A DNA stretch of 5,442 nucleotides from Nitrospirota bacterium (GCA_003232715.1 QIJG01000311.1:1-5442), one strand, 5' to 3'. Counted from the stretch's first letter, positions 1 to 5,275 are shown. Made by a program: numbers and translations. Notes: a model not told the origin generated them from the letters alone.

Positions 1-136
1 AATTAAAGAGTTATAGAACCTTACAAGAATTCAAACGCACCTCTCCTCTAAGCCTTCAAAAGACTTTTAAAATTTGTGGCGAGTCTCTCACTGTAATGGA
101 ACCATGCACCTTCGATATTTTTTCTTCAGCCGATAG

Positions 137-165
137 TTGACATAGGATCGTATTTTTGATAAAGT
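137..165 (+). promoter_or_regulatory. Sigma70-like promoter
   Basis: A perfect -35 hexamer TTGACA (137-142) is followed after 17 bases by TAAAGT (160-165), which matches four of six bases of the -10 consensus. Transcription would start near 172, just before the Shine-Dalgarno-like GAGAGGAG (about 178-185) and the short ORF at 195. It could also feed the TA operon at 357. This rests on hexamer match only. Confidence 0.45.
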
Positions 166-194
166 AAGATTAAGAGTTGAGAGGAGATTTGTTT

Positions 195-239
195 ATGTTG
201 TTGGAAGAACTTAGTGACGTAGTTTCCTATGTTGCATAA
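195..239 (+). CDS. Possible 14-residue leader ORF or gene remnant
   Basis: The ORF reads MLLEELSDVVSYVA and ends at TAA. It has a purine-rich Shine-Dalgarno sequence (GAGAGGAG) about 9 bases upstream and lies directly downstream of the promoter at 137-165, so the expression signals look complete although the product is tiny. I do not recognise the peptide. It may be the surviving N-terminus of a gene whose body was lost, since the sequence after the stop shows no continuation I can identify in another frame. A leader peptide for the TA operon, whose antitoxin starts 117 bases further on, is another possibility. A chance ORF remains plausible. Confidence 0.25.
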   Translation: MLLEELSDVVSYVA

Positions 240-356
240 TGTTCTATTGCCACATGTAAAAATCTATACGAAATGACATTCAAAACCTATTTTAATGTGC
301 CATTTTCAAGTATGATATAAGTGAATCGGTAAATTAAGTAAGGAGGAGTGGTCATC

Positions 357-695
357 ATGAGTAATGTTTCCTATTATGAAGATGTTTTCTCGATAGAAGA
401 GGTAGCCAAGATATTAAAAGTATCTAAGAGATACATTATGAAATTGATTAAAGAGGGGGAAATTGGCGCTATAAAAATAGGTAAGGAATACAGGGTGCCA
501 AAATCAGTAATAGACTCTTTTTTTAACCAAGCTGTTACAATGCCGTTTCCTATAGAAGAATATGCTTATGGGATATGGGCTGACCGAAATGATTTACCTG
601 ACAATAGTGTTGATTATATCAATAATATCCGGGAGAAGTCTGATAAAGAAAGCCTTTCTGATATTATATCCGAGGCTGAAGAAAGTTTTGAATGA
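357..695 (+). CDS. Excisionase-type HTH antitoxin of TA module 1
   Basis: Predicted DNA-binding antitoxin of 112 residues. Residues about 10-56 form an excisionase/MerR-like winged helix: FSIEEVAKILKVS is the first helix pair, RYIMKLIKEGEI the recognition helix and turn, and AIKIGKEYRVPKSVIDSFF the wing and closing helix. The C-terminal half is acidic (ending in SEAEESFE), as expected for the flexible segment that wraps and blocks a toxin. I chose ATG 357 over the in-frame GTG at 348 because AAGGAGG (340-346) stands 10 bases before the ATG but only one base before the GTG. The stop overlaps the start of the PIN toxin as ATGA (692-695), indicating translational coupling. By analogy with this family it should bind its toxin in the cytoplasm and, with it, repress its own promoter. 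An isolated excisionase or small regulator is less likely, given the PIN neighbour. Confidence 0.85.
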   Translation: MSNVSYYEDVFSIEEVAKILKVSKRYIMKLIKEGEIGAIKIGKEYRVPKSVIDSFFNQAVTMPFPIEEYAYGIWADRNDLPDNSVDYINNIREKSDKESLSDIISEAEESFE

Positions 696-1065
696 ACTAC
701 CTCATCGACACGGATGTCCTGATAGATTGGCTCCGCGGCAGAAAGATAGTTGTCAGGTTTTTTCAGGGAACTAAAGGCGTTCTTTATTATTCATCAATTA
801 CGCGAAAAGAGCTTTTAGCCGGTTGTAATAAGACATCGGAAAAGGAGAGGATTTTAAACCTGCTAAGGACAATGAGAATAGTAAGGGTTGATCCTGTAAT
901 AGCCTTAAAGGCTTCTGAGTTTCTGAATAAATATCCCACCCCCTATATAAATCAGATTCTTTAATTGCTGCGACTGCTTTTGTGAAAAAGATGGTTCTTG
1001 TAACGAGAAACCGCAAACATTTTGAGTTTATAGAAGAAGTTCAGTTATTGATACCAGAAGCATAA
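692..1065 (+). pseudogene. VapC-family PIN toxin, frameshifted
   Basis: The gene starts as a typical PIN-domain ribonuclease toxin: LIDTDVLIDWLRG carries the first acidic residue (D6) and SITRKELLAG the second (E40). The reading frame runs into a stop at 962-964 after 90 residues. The rest of the domain is intact in another frame from about 955: DSLIAATAFVKKMVLVTRNRKHF supplies the third acidic residue and the TRN motif, ending at TAA 1063-1065. Restoring one base near 950-956 gives a 124-residue protein, normal for VapC. As it stands the product lacks the third catalytic acid and the last strand-helix units, so it should be inactive. It overlaps the antitoxin gene by four bases. A sequencing or assembly error is a real alternative to decay, since a single base separates broken from intact. 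Confidence 0.85.
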
Positions 1066-1131
1066 GCGGTTAATCCTGACCTCAAATTCAAATCCACAAT
1101 CCGAAATTCAACAAGAGAATGAACCTGAGGG

Positions 1132-1207
1132 ACGTTATTGACTACGTTGACTAACTATACTGCAGAATTCTTTTCCAGCCTCGAGATCACTTCAAGCTTT
1201 CTCCCGA
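1132..1207 (+). repeat. Long direct repeat A, copy 1
   Basis: This 76-base stretch recurs in the same orientation at 5180-5254. By hand alignment the copies differ by five substitutions and one indel. The first 32 bases (ACGTTATTGACTACG onward) are identical. The unit contains the short tandem TTGACTA twice. The indel (TTTTCC versus TTTTC) would shift any reading frame, which argues for a non-coding repeat rather than a shared peptide. Confidence 0.85.
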
Positions 1208-1250
1208 TTTTTGGAACTAAAAAGAAGATAGGGAGTTAAGGGGATTGGGT

Positions 1251-1291
1251 GTTGAGGAGTTAAAGAATTAAAATCTCCTAAACTCTTCAAC
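1251..1291. repeat. Inverted repeat / hairpin
   Basis: GTTGAGGAGTT (1251-1261) pairs with AACTCTTCAAC (1281-1291), eleven pairs with one G-U, around an AT-rich 19-base loop. It lies between two converging operons, so it could slow transcription from either side. It has no T-run at its foot, so I do not call it an intrinsic terminator. Direct copies of the TTGAGGAGTTA-like words also make this look like a simple intergenic repeat. Confidence 0.5.
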
Positions 1292-1350
1292 TCTCTTCTT
1301 CGGTTTCTTATCTTGAGTCTATCTTGAAGCATTATACTCCTCACCGGACA

Positions 1351-1388
1351 CAACTGAACAGAATCTATCCGCAGATTACACAGATTTT
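1351..1388 (+). repeat. Interspersed repeat B, copy 1
   Basis: The 38 bases contain CTATCCGCAGATTACACAG and match 5001-5038 with four substitutions. A third, partly duplicated relative of the core GCAGATTACAC(A/G)GATTT lies at 5276-5315. From general experience, words of this kind recur as short intergenic repeats in many environmental bacterial genomes; their function is unknown. Confidence 0.7.
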
Positions 1389-1448
1389 CTGTGAAAATAA
1401 ACAGGAAGGGCAGGGTGGACTTTTTACGCAACTACAATAGCATAAGGA

Positions 1449-1856
1449 TTAAGGCAACTTCTTGAAACCGGCTTGCATGAAATGCTTGTCAAAAGACAAA
1501 GCAGTTTTAATCTCGAGTTGGGTCATTATTATGAATGATATACAATCGGTCAAGGAATATGATTTATCATTATGTTTTTTTAAATATTGCCAGCCTTTAT
1601 AAAATAAGCTCTCATCTATATGGATAAATTTAATAGAAGGACTGCTTATCAGTCTGCTGCCTATTTCAATGGCTTTTGATTGATAGTTATGACTATTGAA
1701 AAAAGTAACAATTTCACTAAAGACATATGATGTAGTGACTAAGTGTAGAGGTGATTTCAATAAGCCTTGCCAATGTTTAAAGGCTACGTTATGGTATTGA
1801 TCGTCAGCTACTTCCAATGCTATTAAATAACCAGTGTCTATGAAGAGAGGGGTCAC
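1449..1856 (-). CDS. PIN-domain ribonuclease toxin of TA module 2 (VapC-like)
   Basis: An intact 135-residue PIN-domain protein, the usual length for VapC-like toxins. All four expected acidic positions are present: D7 in LFIDTGYLIAL, E48 in TSYVFSEIVTFF, D104 in SYSLTDCISFIIM and D123 in ALSFDKHFMQAGF. Such proteins are Mg2+-dependent endoribonucleases that cleave tRNA, rRNA or mRNA; the target cannot be read from the sequence. The start is GTG at 1856, whose bases overlap the antitoxin stop (GTGA), so translation is coupled to the upstream gene. It is the only module in the window where both partners look complete. A non-toxin PIN nuclease is possible but unlikely with this partner and overlap. 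Confidence 0.88.
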   Translation of the reverse strand: MTPLFIDTGYLIALEVADDQYHNVAFKHWQGLLKSPLHLVTTSYVFSEIVTFFNSHNYQSKAIEIGSRLISSPSIKFIHIDESLFYKGWQYLKKHNDKSYSLTDCISFIIMTQLEIKTALSFDKHFMQAGFKKLP

Positions 1857-2068
1857 CTGTACTGCCCGTAAAGATAAGTATCATGTTTTTCTGATGCATC
1901 TGACATGTTACATGTAATTGGATTAGAGCCTAATTGATAAATCGGGTCTTTTTTGATCGAAGGGACAACTAATATTCGACTATTTTCTTTTAAAATCTCA
2001 ACTTCAAGGATACCTTCCAAGAGTGCTTTAGGAATCAAAACCCCTTGTTCTGTTACCTTTGCCTTCAT
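1853..2068 (-). CDS. AbrB-like antitoxin of TA module 2
   Basis: A 71-residue protein whose first 37 residues (MKAKVTEQGVLIPKALLEG, then EVEILKENSRILVVP) have the alternating beta pattern and V-L-I-P-K signature of the SpoVT/AbrB-like swapped-hairpin DNA-binding fold. The C-terminal half (about 38-71) is polar and without clear domain, the usual place for toxin binding. The ATG at 2068 is preceded by a strong Shine-Dalgarno AAGGAGG (complement of 2074-2080) with a 5-base spacer, which fixes the start. Its stop overlaps the GTG start of the PIN toxin. It should neutralise that toxin and bind its own promoter region as an autorepressor. The family assignment rests on the N-terminal pattern and context. 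Confidence 0.75.
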   Translation of the reverse strand: MKAKVTEQGVLIPKALLEGILEVEILKENSRILVVPSIKKDPIYQLGSNPITCNMSDASEKHDTYLYGQYR

Positions 2069-2111
2069 AGCGCCCTCCTTGATTGAAATATATTATCTAA
2101 TACTTTGTAAT

Positions 2112-2141
2112 ATTTTACTCGAAACATACTAAAAACGTAAA
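2112..2141 (-). promoter_or_regulatory. Promoter of TA module 2
   Basis: Read on the - strand, TTTACG (2141-2136) and TAAAAT (2117-2112) are separated by 18 bases, a moderate -35 and a good -10, ending 43 bases before the antitoxin start. Two short imperfect palindromes lie close by and could be operator halves: AACG/CGTT at 2134-2146 over the -35, and AATACT-N4-AATATT at about 2099-2114 next to the -10. Autorepression is expected for such modules but is not proven by these words. Confidence 0.4.
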
Positions 2142-2708
2142 GCGTTATTAAGGATTAATTAAATGATTTTGGAGACATCCTATATTCCCCTGTCAAGCAA
2201 AAAATACATTTCAAGAAATATCTTTTAGAATCAAACGGTTGTGCGGCCGGGCAAGGTCGCATATTTTAGCGGGTGCGAAGCCCGCCCCGGAAGGCTGGCC
2301 AGCCACCGGGTAGCGAGTCCTTGGATCGATCCCCGAGATTAAGCGTAGGGCAGCGAGACGGCAGGCCGTAAGCCGTAAGGTTGAAGGGATAGAGCCTCGA
2401 AATGATTAGTCGAGAGGGACGACGTAGTAACTATTACGGAAGTCAACATGCCCACTGGCGAATGGCAAGTCAGAGGCACCTCTCCGGGGTCTGAGACCAT
2501 GGCATGGCGGATATTGCGAATAAGCGGCAACCCGGGAGGTCCTCTGCTCTCTTGCAGCAAAGCGAGTATGCCGGACAATCGATAATAAAGGGAGGAAGGC
2601 AAATGGGGCAGGGGAAGTCGGATGACGTCATAGTACCGGTGAAGGCGGGTAATTCCGCTGGAGGAAAGGACGTCACATGAGTAACAGCGCTGTGGGGAGA
2701 CATTATCT

Positions 2709-4031
2709 ATGCCCAGAAATAGAGAAATGGTGACAACAAAACTGCAACGCATAGCGGAGAAGGCCCGCAGGGATCGCAGATGTAGGTTCACCAGTTTGTT
2801 CCACCTGATGAACGTGGAGATGCTGCGGGAATGTTTCGACCGACTGCGAAAAGATGCAGCGGCCGGCATTGATAAGGTTACCAAGGAGGAATATAAGGAA
2901 AATCTGGAAGAGAACTTGACCGTTCTGGTCGAGAAGCTCCACCGGATGGCCTATACTCCGCAACCGGTACGCAGAGTGTATATTCCCAAACCAGGGAGTA
3001 ACAAGAAGCGGCCTTTGGGCATACCGGCTCTTGAGGATAAGTTAGTACAGGCAGGTCTGACGCGGATACTTACGGCAATCTATGAGCAAGATTTCATAGA
3101 AGATTCATATGGATTCCGACCGGGCCGGAGCTGTCGCGACGCCTTACGCGCATTGAGCAACGAGGTTGAAGGGCAACGAATTCACCATATCGTGGACGCG
3201 GACATCAAAGGATTCTTTGACAATGTGGACCACGAATGGATGATGCAGTTTCTCGGACACCGGATAGCAGACAAGCGAGTACTGCGTTATGTAAAGCGGT
3301 TTCTCAAGGCAGGTATAATAGAAGATGGAGCAGTGAGCACTAGTGATAAAGGAACGCCGCAGGGTGGTTTAGTGTCACCGATTCTCGCCAACATCTATCT
3401 TCATTACAGCCTTGACCTTTGGTTTACGCGGGTATTTCAGAAGAGCTGCAACGGCCAAAGCCGTCTCATCCGGTACGCGGACGATTTTGTAGTGTGCTTC
3501 CAGCGTGAAGGCGACGCAAGCCGGTTCCGGCACGAGCTTGATGAGAGGCTTGCCAAGTTTGGCCTTGAAATATCCCCGGAAAAGACGAAGGTCATCGCAT
3601 TTGGACCGTTCGCGGAATCCAGGGCAAAGAGAGGTGGCGGCAAGACGGCAACCTTCGATTTTCTCGGGTTCACGCATTACTGCAGCCGGTCAAGAAACGG
3701 CAGGCGTTTTCGGATGAAGCGGACAACTTCGCGGAAGAAGTTCACCGCCAAAATTCGGATGTTCCGGGATTGGCTGAAAGCCAACCGAACCCTGCCGACC
3801 CGTGAGCTTATGGACAGAGTAGCCTCAAAACTACGGGGCCACTTCGCCTATTATGGAGTAACGGACAATTCAAGAGGCATCAGTCGTTTTGCCTACGAGA
3901 TTGGGCGTCTCCTGTTCAAGTGGCTCAACAGACGAGGAAAACGTGGATGTATGAATTGGGAAAAGTTTAATCTATTTCTCAAGAAGTTTCCACTGCCCCG
4001 TCCGCGTATTATGGTAGACCTTTTCGCTTGA
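2709..4031 (+). CDS. ltrA: Group II intron reverse transcriptase/maturase
   Basis: A 440-residue multifunctional protein that helps its intron RNA fold and splice and copies it into DNA at new sites. RT motifs appear in order: RT1-2 about 88-150 (YIPKPG, RPLGIPALEDK, YGFRPGRSC), RT3 at 163-171 (DADIKGFFD, metal-binding Asp), RT4 at 215-228 (GTPQGGLVSPILAN), the catalytic RYADDF at 255-260, RT6 (GLEISPEKTK, 285-294) and RT7 (FDFLGF, 316-321). The maturase X domain follows at about 345-435, with LRGHFAYYGV and the closing FPLPRPRI. No HNH endonuclease motif comes after it, so this is an endonuclease-minus type (as in classes C, D, E and F), which usually primes on single-stranded or replication-fork DNA. 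The catalytic motifs look intact. ATG 2709 follows GGGGAGA (2694-2700) by 8 bases; M7 at 2727 is an alternative. The subclass is not assigned. Confidence 0.95.
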   Translation: MPRNREMVTTKLQRIAEKARRDRRCRFTSLFHLMNVEMLRECFDRLRKDAAAGIDKVTKEEYKENLEENLTVLVEKLHRMAYTPQPVRRVYIPKPGSNKKRPLGIPALEDKLVQAGLTRILTAIYEQDFIEDSYGFRPGRSCRDALRALSNEVEGQRIHHIVDADIKGFFDNVDHEWMMQFLGHRIADKRVLRYVKRFLKAGIIEDGAVSTSDKGTPQGGLVSPILANIYLHYSLDLWFTRVFQKSCNGQSRLIRYADDFVVCFQREGDASRFRHELDERLAKFGLEISPEKTKVIAFGPFAESRAKRGGGKTATFDFLGFTHYCSRSRNGRRFRMKRTTSRKKFTAKIRMFRDWLKANRTLPTRELMDRVASKLRGHFAYYGVTDNSRGISRFAYEIGRLLFKWLNRRGKRGCMNWEKFNLFLKKFPLPRPRIMVDLFA

Positions 4032-4051
4032 TCGTGAAGTGTACTCATGAG

Positions 4052-4084
4052 GAGCCGTGTGCGTAAATAGCGCAAGCACGGTTC
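4052..4084 (+). ncRNA. Group II intron domain V
   Basis: The catalytic hairpin: GAGCCGTGT (4052-4060) pairs with GCACGGTTC (4076-4084), including the expected G-U next to the AGC triad. It is followed by a two-base AA bulge (4074-4075) and an upper stem GCGT/GCGC (4061-4064 with 4070-4073). This is the most conserved part of a group II intron and confirms the element. The apical loop is AAATA rather than the usual GNRA tetraloop, giving 33 bases instead of the common 34. Confidence 0.9.
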
Positions 4085-4085
4085 T

Positions 4086-4213
4086 GAGAGGGGCCGGGGC
4101 CAACAAGTAACCACGGTAGATGTTTACCTTATGATATGTAGTAGCCGCGTGCGGCAAGGCGTAGTCTAAGGCGCATCACGACTTGTCTACTTGAAGAAAC
4201 CGGTCTACTCGAC
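4086..4213 (+). ncRNA. Group II intron domain VI with enlarged apical part
   Basis: The basal stem joins GAG (4086-4088) to CTC (4208-4210), leaves A4207 unpaired opposite A4089, continues as GGG/TCT (4090-4092 with 4204-4206), and, after a bulged G, CCGG/CCGG (4094-4097 with 4200-4203). A4207 is 7 bases from the 3' end, as expected for the branch point. The region above (4098-4199) is about 100 bases, whereas domain VI is usually 30-50 bases in total. It shows further pairing: ACAAGT/ACTTGT (4103-4108 with 4181-4186), GGTA/TACC (4115-4118 with 4125-4128) and GCCG/CGGC (4144-4155). This suggests a structured, branched extension. Confidence 0.6.
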
Positions 4214-4246
4214 AGAGAGATAATGCATATTTCAGTTAGTGTTAGT

Positions 4247-4276
4247 TTGATTTAGACCTATAGTAAAAGCTATACT
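4247..4276 (+). promoter_or_regulatory. Promoter and possible operator of TA module 3
   Basis: TTGATT (4247-4252) and TATACT (4271-4276), 18 bases apart, form a good sigma70-like promoter whose start would fall near 4283, about 27 bases before the antitoxin ATG. The inverted repeat TATAG-N6-CTATA (4259-4274) overlaps the spacer and -10 and could be the binding site of an autorepressor. The intron ends 33 bases upstream of the -35 and leaves this promoter whole. Confidence 0.5.
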
Positions 4277-4309
4277 TTAGTTAATATAACCATTAATTTG
4301 GAGGCTGAT

Positions 4310-4578
4310 ATGTCTACAAAAGTTATCCATCCATATCGTCAAGAGAAGATATTGGTAATGGGAAGCCAATAATAACTGGAACAAGGACAAGAGTATCTAA
4401 TATAATTGCATATTATAAACTTGGTCTTTCACCGGAAGAACTTGCACGAGAATTTCCTCATCTCAGACTTGCACAGATTCATGATATCCTGTCTTATTAT
4501 TACGAAAACCAGGAAGAAATAGACAGAGAAATTGATGAAGACAGTGAAGAAAACATGAAAAAATTGATCCGGAAATGA
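4310..4578 (+). pseudogene. DUF433 antitoxin, frameshifted
   Basis: ATG 4310 follows GGAGG (4300-4304) with a 5-base spacer and begins MSTKVIHPY, a typical DUF433 N-terminus, but this frame ends at TAA 4370-4372 after 20 residues. The remainder continues in another frame from about 4345: EDIGNGKPIITGTRTRVSN, then YYKLGLSPEELAREFPHL, RLAQIHDILSYYYEN and an acidic-basic tail, ending at TGA 4576-4578. Adding one base near 4336-4347 yields an 89-residue protein of normal length with the hallmark GKPIITGTR hairpin and helix-turn-helix. No ATG, GTG or TTG lies in the second frame upstream of the conserved part, so reinitiation is not an easy rescue. The end overlaps the next gene as ATGA. DUF433 proteins pair with DUF5615 toxins, and this neighbour is one. 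A sequencing error could explain the break. Confidence 0.85.
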
Positions 4579-4925
4579 GACTGAAACTTTATCTTGATGA
4601 AGATGTTCCCTTAGCTTTTGCCCAAGCATTATTAAATAGAGGTGTGGATGTTGTTACAACACAACAGACAGGAAACGATGGACAATCGGATACTAAACAG
4701 CTTGTATTTGCGACAACAGAAGGAAAAACAATTTTTACTCACAACAAAAAAGACTTTATTTTGTTGCACAATGAGTACTTGAGGAGTGGAAAAGAACATG
4801 CAGGGATCATTATTTCAGATCAATTACCAGTTGGAGTTCTTCTAAGAAGATTTATGAAACTCTTGTTTTTACTCAATGATGGGGATATGAAGGCCAGAAT
4901 AGAATTTTTAAGTAACTGGAAGTGA
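4575..4925 (+). CDS. DUF5615 PIN-like toxin of TA module 3
   Basis: A complete 116-residue protein of the DUF5615 (PIN-like, Mut7-C-related) family. The N-terminal strand with its acidic cluster is seen in LKLYLDEDVP (D8, E9, D10), followed by a helix (LAFAQALLNRGVDVVTT), SDTKQLVFATTEGKTIFTHNKKDF with D39 and D60, and the GIIISDQ strand. These match the positions of the PIN-fold metal-binding acids, so ribonuclease activity is likely, though family members are poorly characterised. The ATG overlaps the stop of the broken DUF433 gene. It has no ribosome binding site of clear strength of its own (GATCCGGAAATG precedes it), so loss of upstream translation might reduce its output. If expressed, it has no intact antitoxin beside it. 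Confidence 0.85.
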   Translation: MRLKLYLDEDVPLAFAQALLNRGVDVVTTQQTGNDGQSDTKQLVFATTEGKTIFTHNKKDFILLHNEYLRSGKEHAGIIISDQLPVGVLLRRFMKLLFLLNDGDMKARIEFLSNWK

Positions 4926-4944
4926 GGAAAAACAGAGGAGAAAT

Positions 4945-4972
4945 AAAGGGGACAGAGAAAAAAAGGGGACAG
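4945..4972 (+). repeat. Tandem GGGGACAG words
   Basis: AAAGGGGACAG occurs at 4945-4955 and again at 4962-4972, 17 bases apart. The second copy continues as GCTGCTTTT. From general experience, AAAGGGGACAGGCT-like words are often found beside REP-associated tyrosine (IS200/IS605-like) transposase genes; no such transposase gene is present in this window, so this may be a stray terminal fragment. Confidence 0.5.
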
Positions 4973-4990
4973 GCTGCTTTTACCTGTTTT
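4965..4990 (+). terminator. Weak terminator candidate after TA module 3
   Basis: ACAGG (4969-4973) pairs with CCTGT (4983-4987) across a 9-base loop and is followed by TTT; three further G-U pairs could extend the foot. It lies about 40 bases after the toxin stop, a suitable place, but the stem is short and it coincides with the GGGGACAG repeat, so termination may be incidental. Confidence 0.25.
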
Positions 4991-5000
4991 ATAGTGAATA

Positions 5001-5038
5001 CAACCGAACAGTATCTATCCGCAGATTGCGCAGATTTT
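5001..5038 (+). repeat. Interspersed repeat B, copy 2
   Basis: Matches 1351-1388 with four substitutions, in the same orientation, including the shared CTATCCGCAGATT core. In the left spacer repeat B lies downstream of repeat A; here it lies upstream of it, so the two repeats are independent units rather than parts of one duplicated block. Confidence 0.7.
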
Positions 5039-5068
5039 TTCATGAAGATAGGCCCTCTATTTTTTTAG

Positions 5069-5084
5069 ACAGGATTTACAGGAT
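5069..5084 (+). repeat. ACAGGATTTACAGGAT repeat
   Basis: A 16-base word made of two ACAGGAT halves separated by TT. A relative with the halves spelled ACTGGATTAACAGGGTGGACAGGAT lies at 5394-5418. These are small intergenic repeats of unknown role, found here only in the right-hand spacer. Confidence 0.5.
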
Positions 5085-5179
5085 ATTTTAATAGGAAGGG
5101 AAACTGAGCAACAGAATCACCGGGGTCTTGTTTCTTGGTGTGCCCAGCAAAGAACATAAAACAGAGGGAAATGAATTTA

Positions 5180-5254
5180 ACGTTATTGACTACGTTGACT
5201 AACTATACTGCTGAATTCTTTTCAGCCTCGCGATCCCTTCAAGATTTCGCCCGA
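5180..5254 (+). repeat. Long direct repeat A, copy 2
   Basis: 75 bases, the partner of 1132-1207, in direct orientation about 4.05 kb away. Five substitutions and one indel separate the copies, with an identical first third. The two copies bracket TA module 2, the intron and TA module 3. Confidence 0.85.
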
Positions 5255-5275
5255 CCGGATACAAATAAGATTTAT

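Larger units (their letters stand above)
1..356. other. Spacer upstream of TA module 1
   Basis: No long coding region is visible on either strand. The stretch is AT-rich and holds one convincing sigma70-like promoter (137-165), a 14-codon ORF with a ribosome binding site (195-239), and the leader of the first TA operon. The bases just upstream of the antitoxin include TATGATATAA at 311-320, which could serve as a -10 element, but no good -35 lies at the right distance (TTTTAA at 290-295 is the nearest, and weak). The operon may therefore be read from the promoter at 137-165 or from a weak repressible one nearby. Confidence 0.6.
1066..1448. other. Convergent spacer filled with repeats
   Basis: No credible gene lies between the ends of modules 1 and 2, which converge here. 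The stretch contains an AATCC-type simple motif (about 1085-1111), the long direct repeat at 1132-1207, an inverted repeat at 1251-1291 and a GCAGATTACACAGATTT-type repeat at 1351-1388. The only longer ORF, on the - strand at 1192-1431, is a translation of these repeats and has no recognisable domain. No hairpin followed by a clean T-run was found, so the terminators of the two converging operons are not evident. Confidence 0.6.
2241..4213 (+). mobile_element. Group II intron (complete, with maturase)
   Basis: Self-splicing retroelement RNA. The 5' boundary is the canonical GTGCG at 2241-2245, followed by GC-rich hairpins of domain I (for example GCGGG/CCCGC at 2269-2285 and the palindrome GGCTGGCCAGCC). 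The maturase gene starts at 2709 in the domain IV position. Domain V lies at 4052-4084. The 3' end is placed at 4213 (CTACTCGAC), where the final bases give the A-Y ending and A4207 sits 7 bases from the end as branch point. The element is visibly more GC-rich than the DNA around it, supporting recent arrival. It lies in a spacer between divergent TA modules; no terminator hairpin precedes it, unlike the class C introns that target terminators. Removing it would join AACGGTT to AGAGAG. IBS1 would be ACGGTT (2235-2240). The boundaries are well supported at the 5' side, somewhat less at the 3' side. Confidence 0.88.

Noticed and set aside
798..1016. - strand ORF opposite the VapC pseudogene
   Set aside because: The + strand encodes a clear PIN domain in two frames through the same bases.
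1192..1431. 79-codon - strand ORF in the convergent spacer
   Set aside because: It translates an inverted repeat and repeat B and lacks any family signature or good start signal.
2163..2231. Short ORF MILETSYIPLSS... just before the intron as an interrupted gene
   Set aside because: It ends before the intron, has no ribosome binding site, and the right flank gives no continuation.
2339..2963. Several - strand ORFs across the intron 5' part and the start of the maturase gene
   Set aside because: They lie opposite structured intron RNA and the reverse transcriptase gene, overlap one another and show no recognisable domain.
3375..3717. Alternative-frame ORFs inside the reverse transcriptase gene
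   Set aside because: The overlapping + strand frame carries every reverse transcriptase motif; these are shadows in GC-richer sequence.
2709..4031. A retron, DGR or defence-associated reverse transcriptase
   Set aside because: The maturase X domain, the GTGCG 5' end and the domain V hairpin identify it as a group II intron protein; no template or variable repeat, or retron RNA, is visible.
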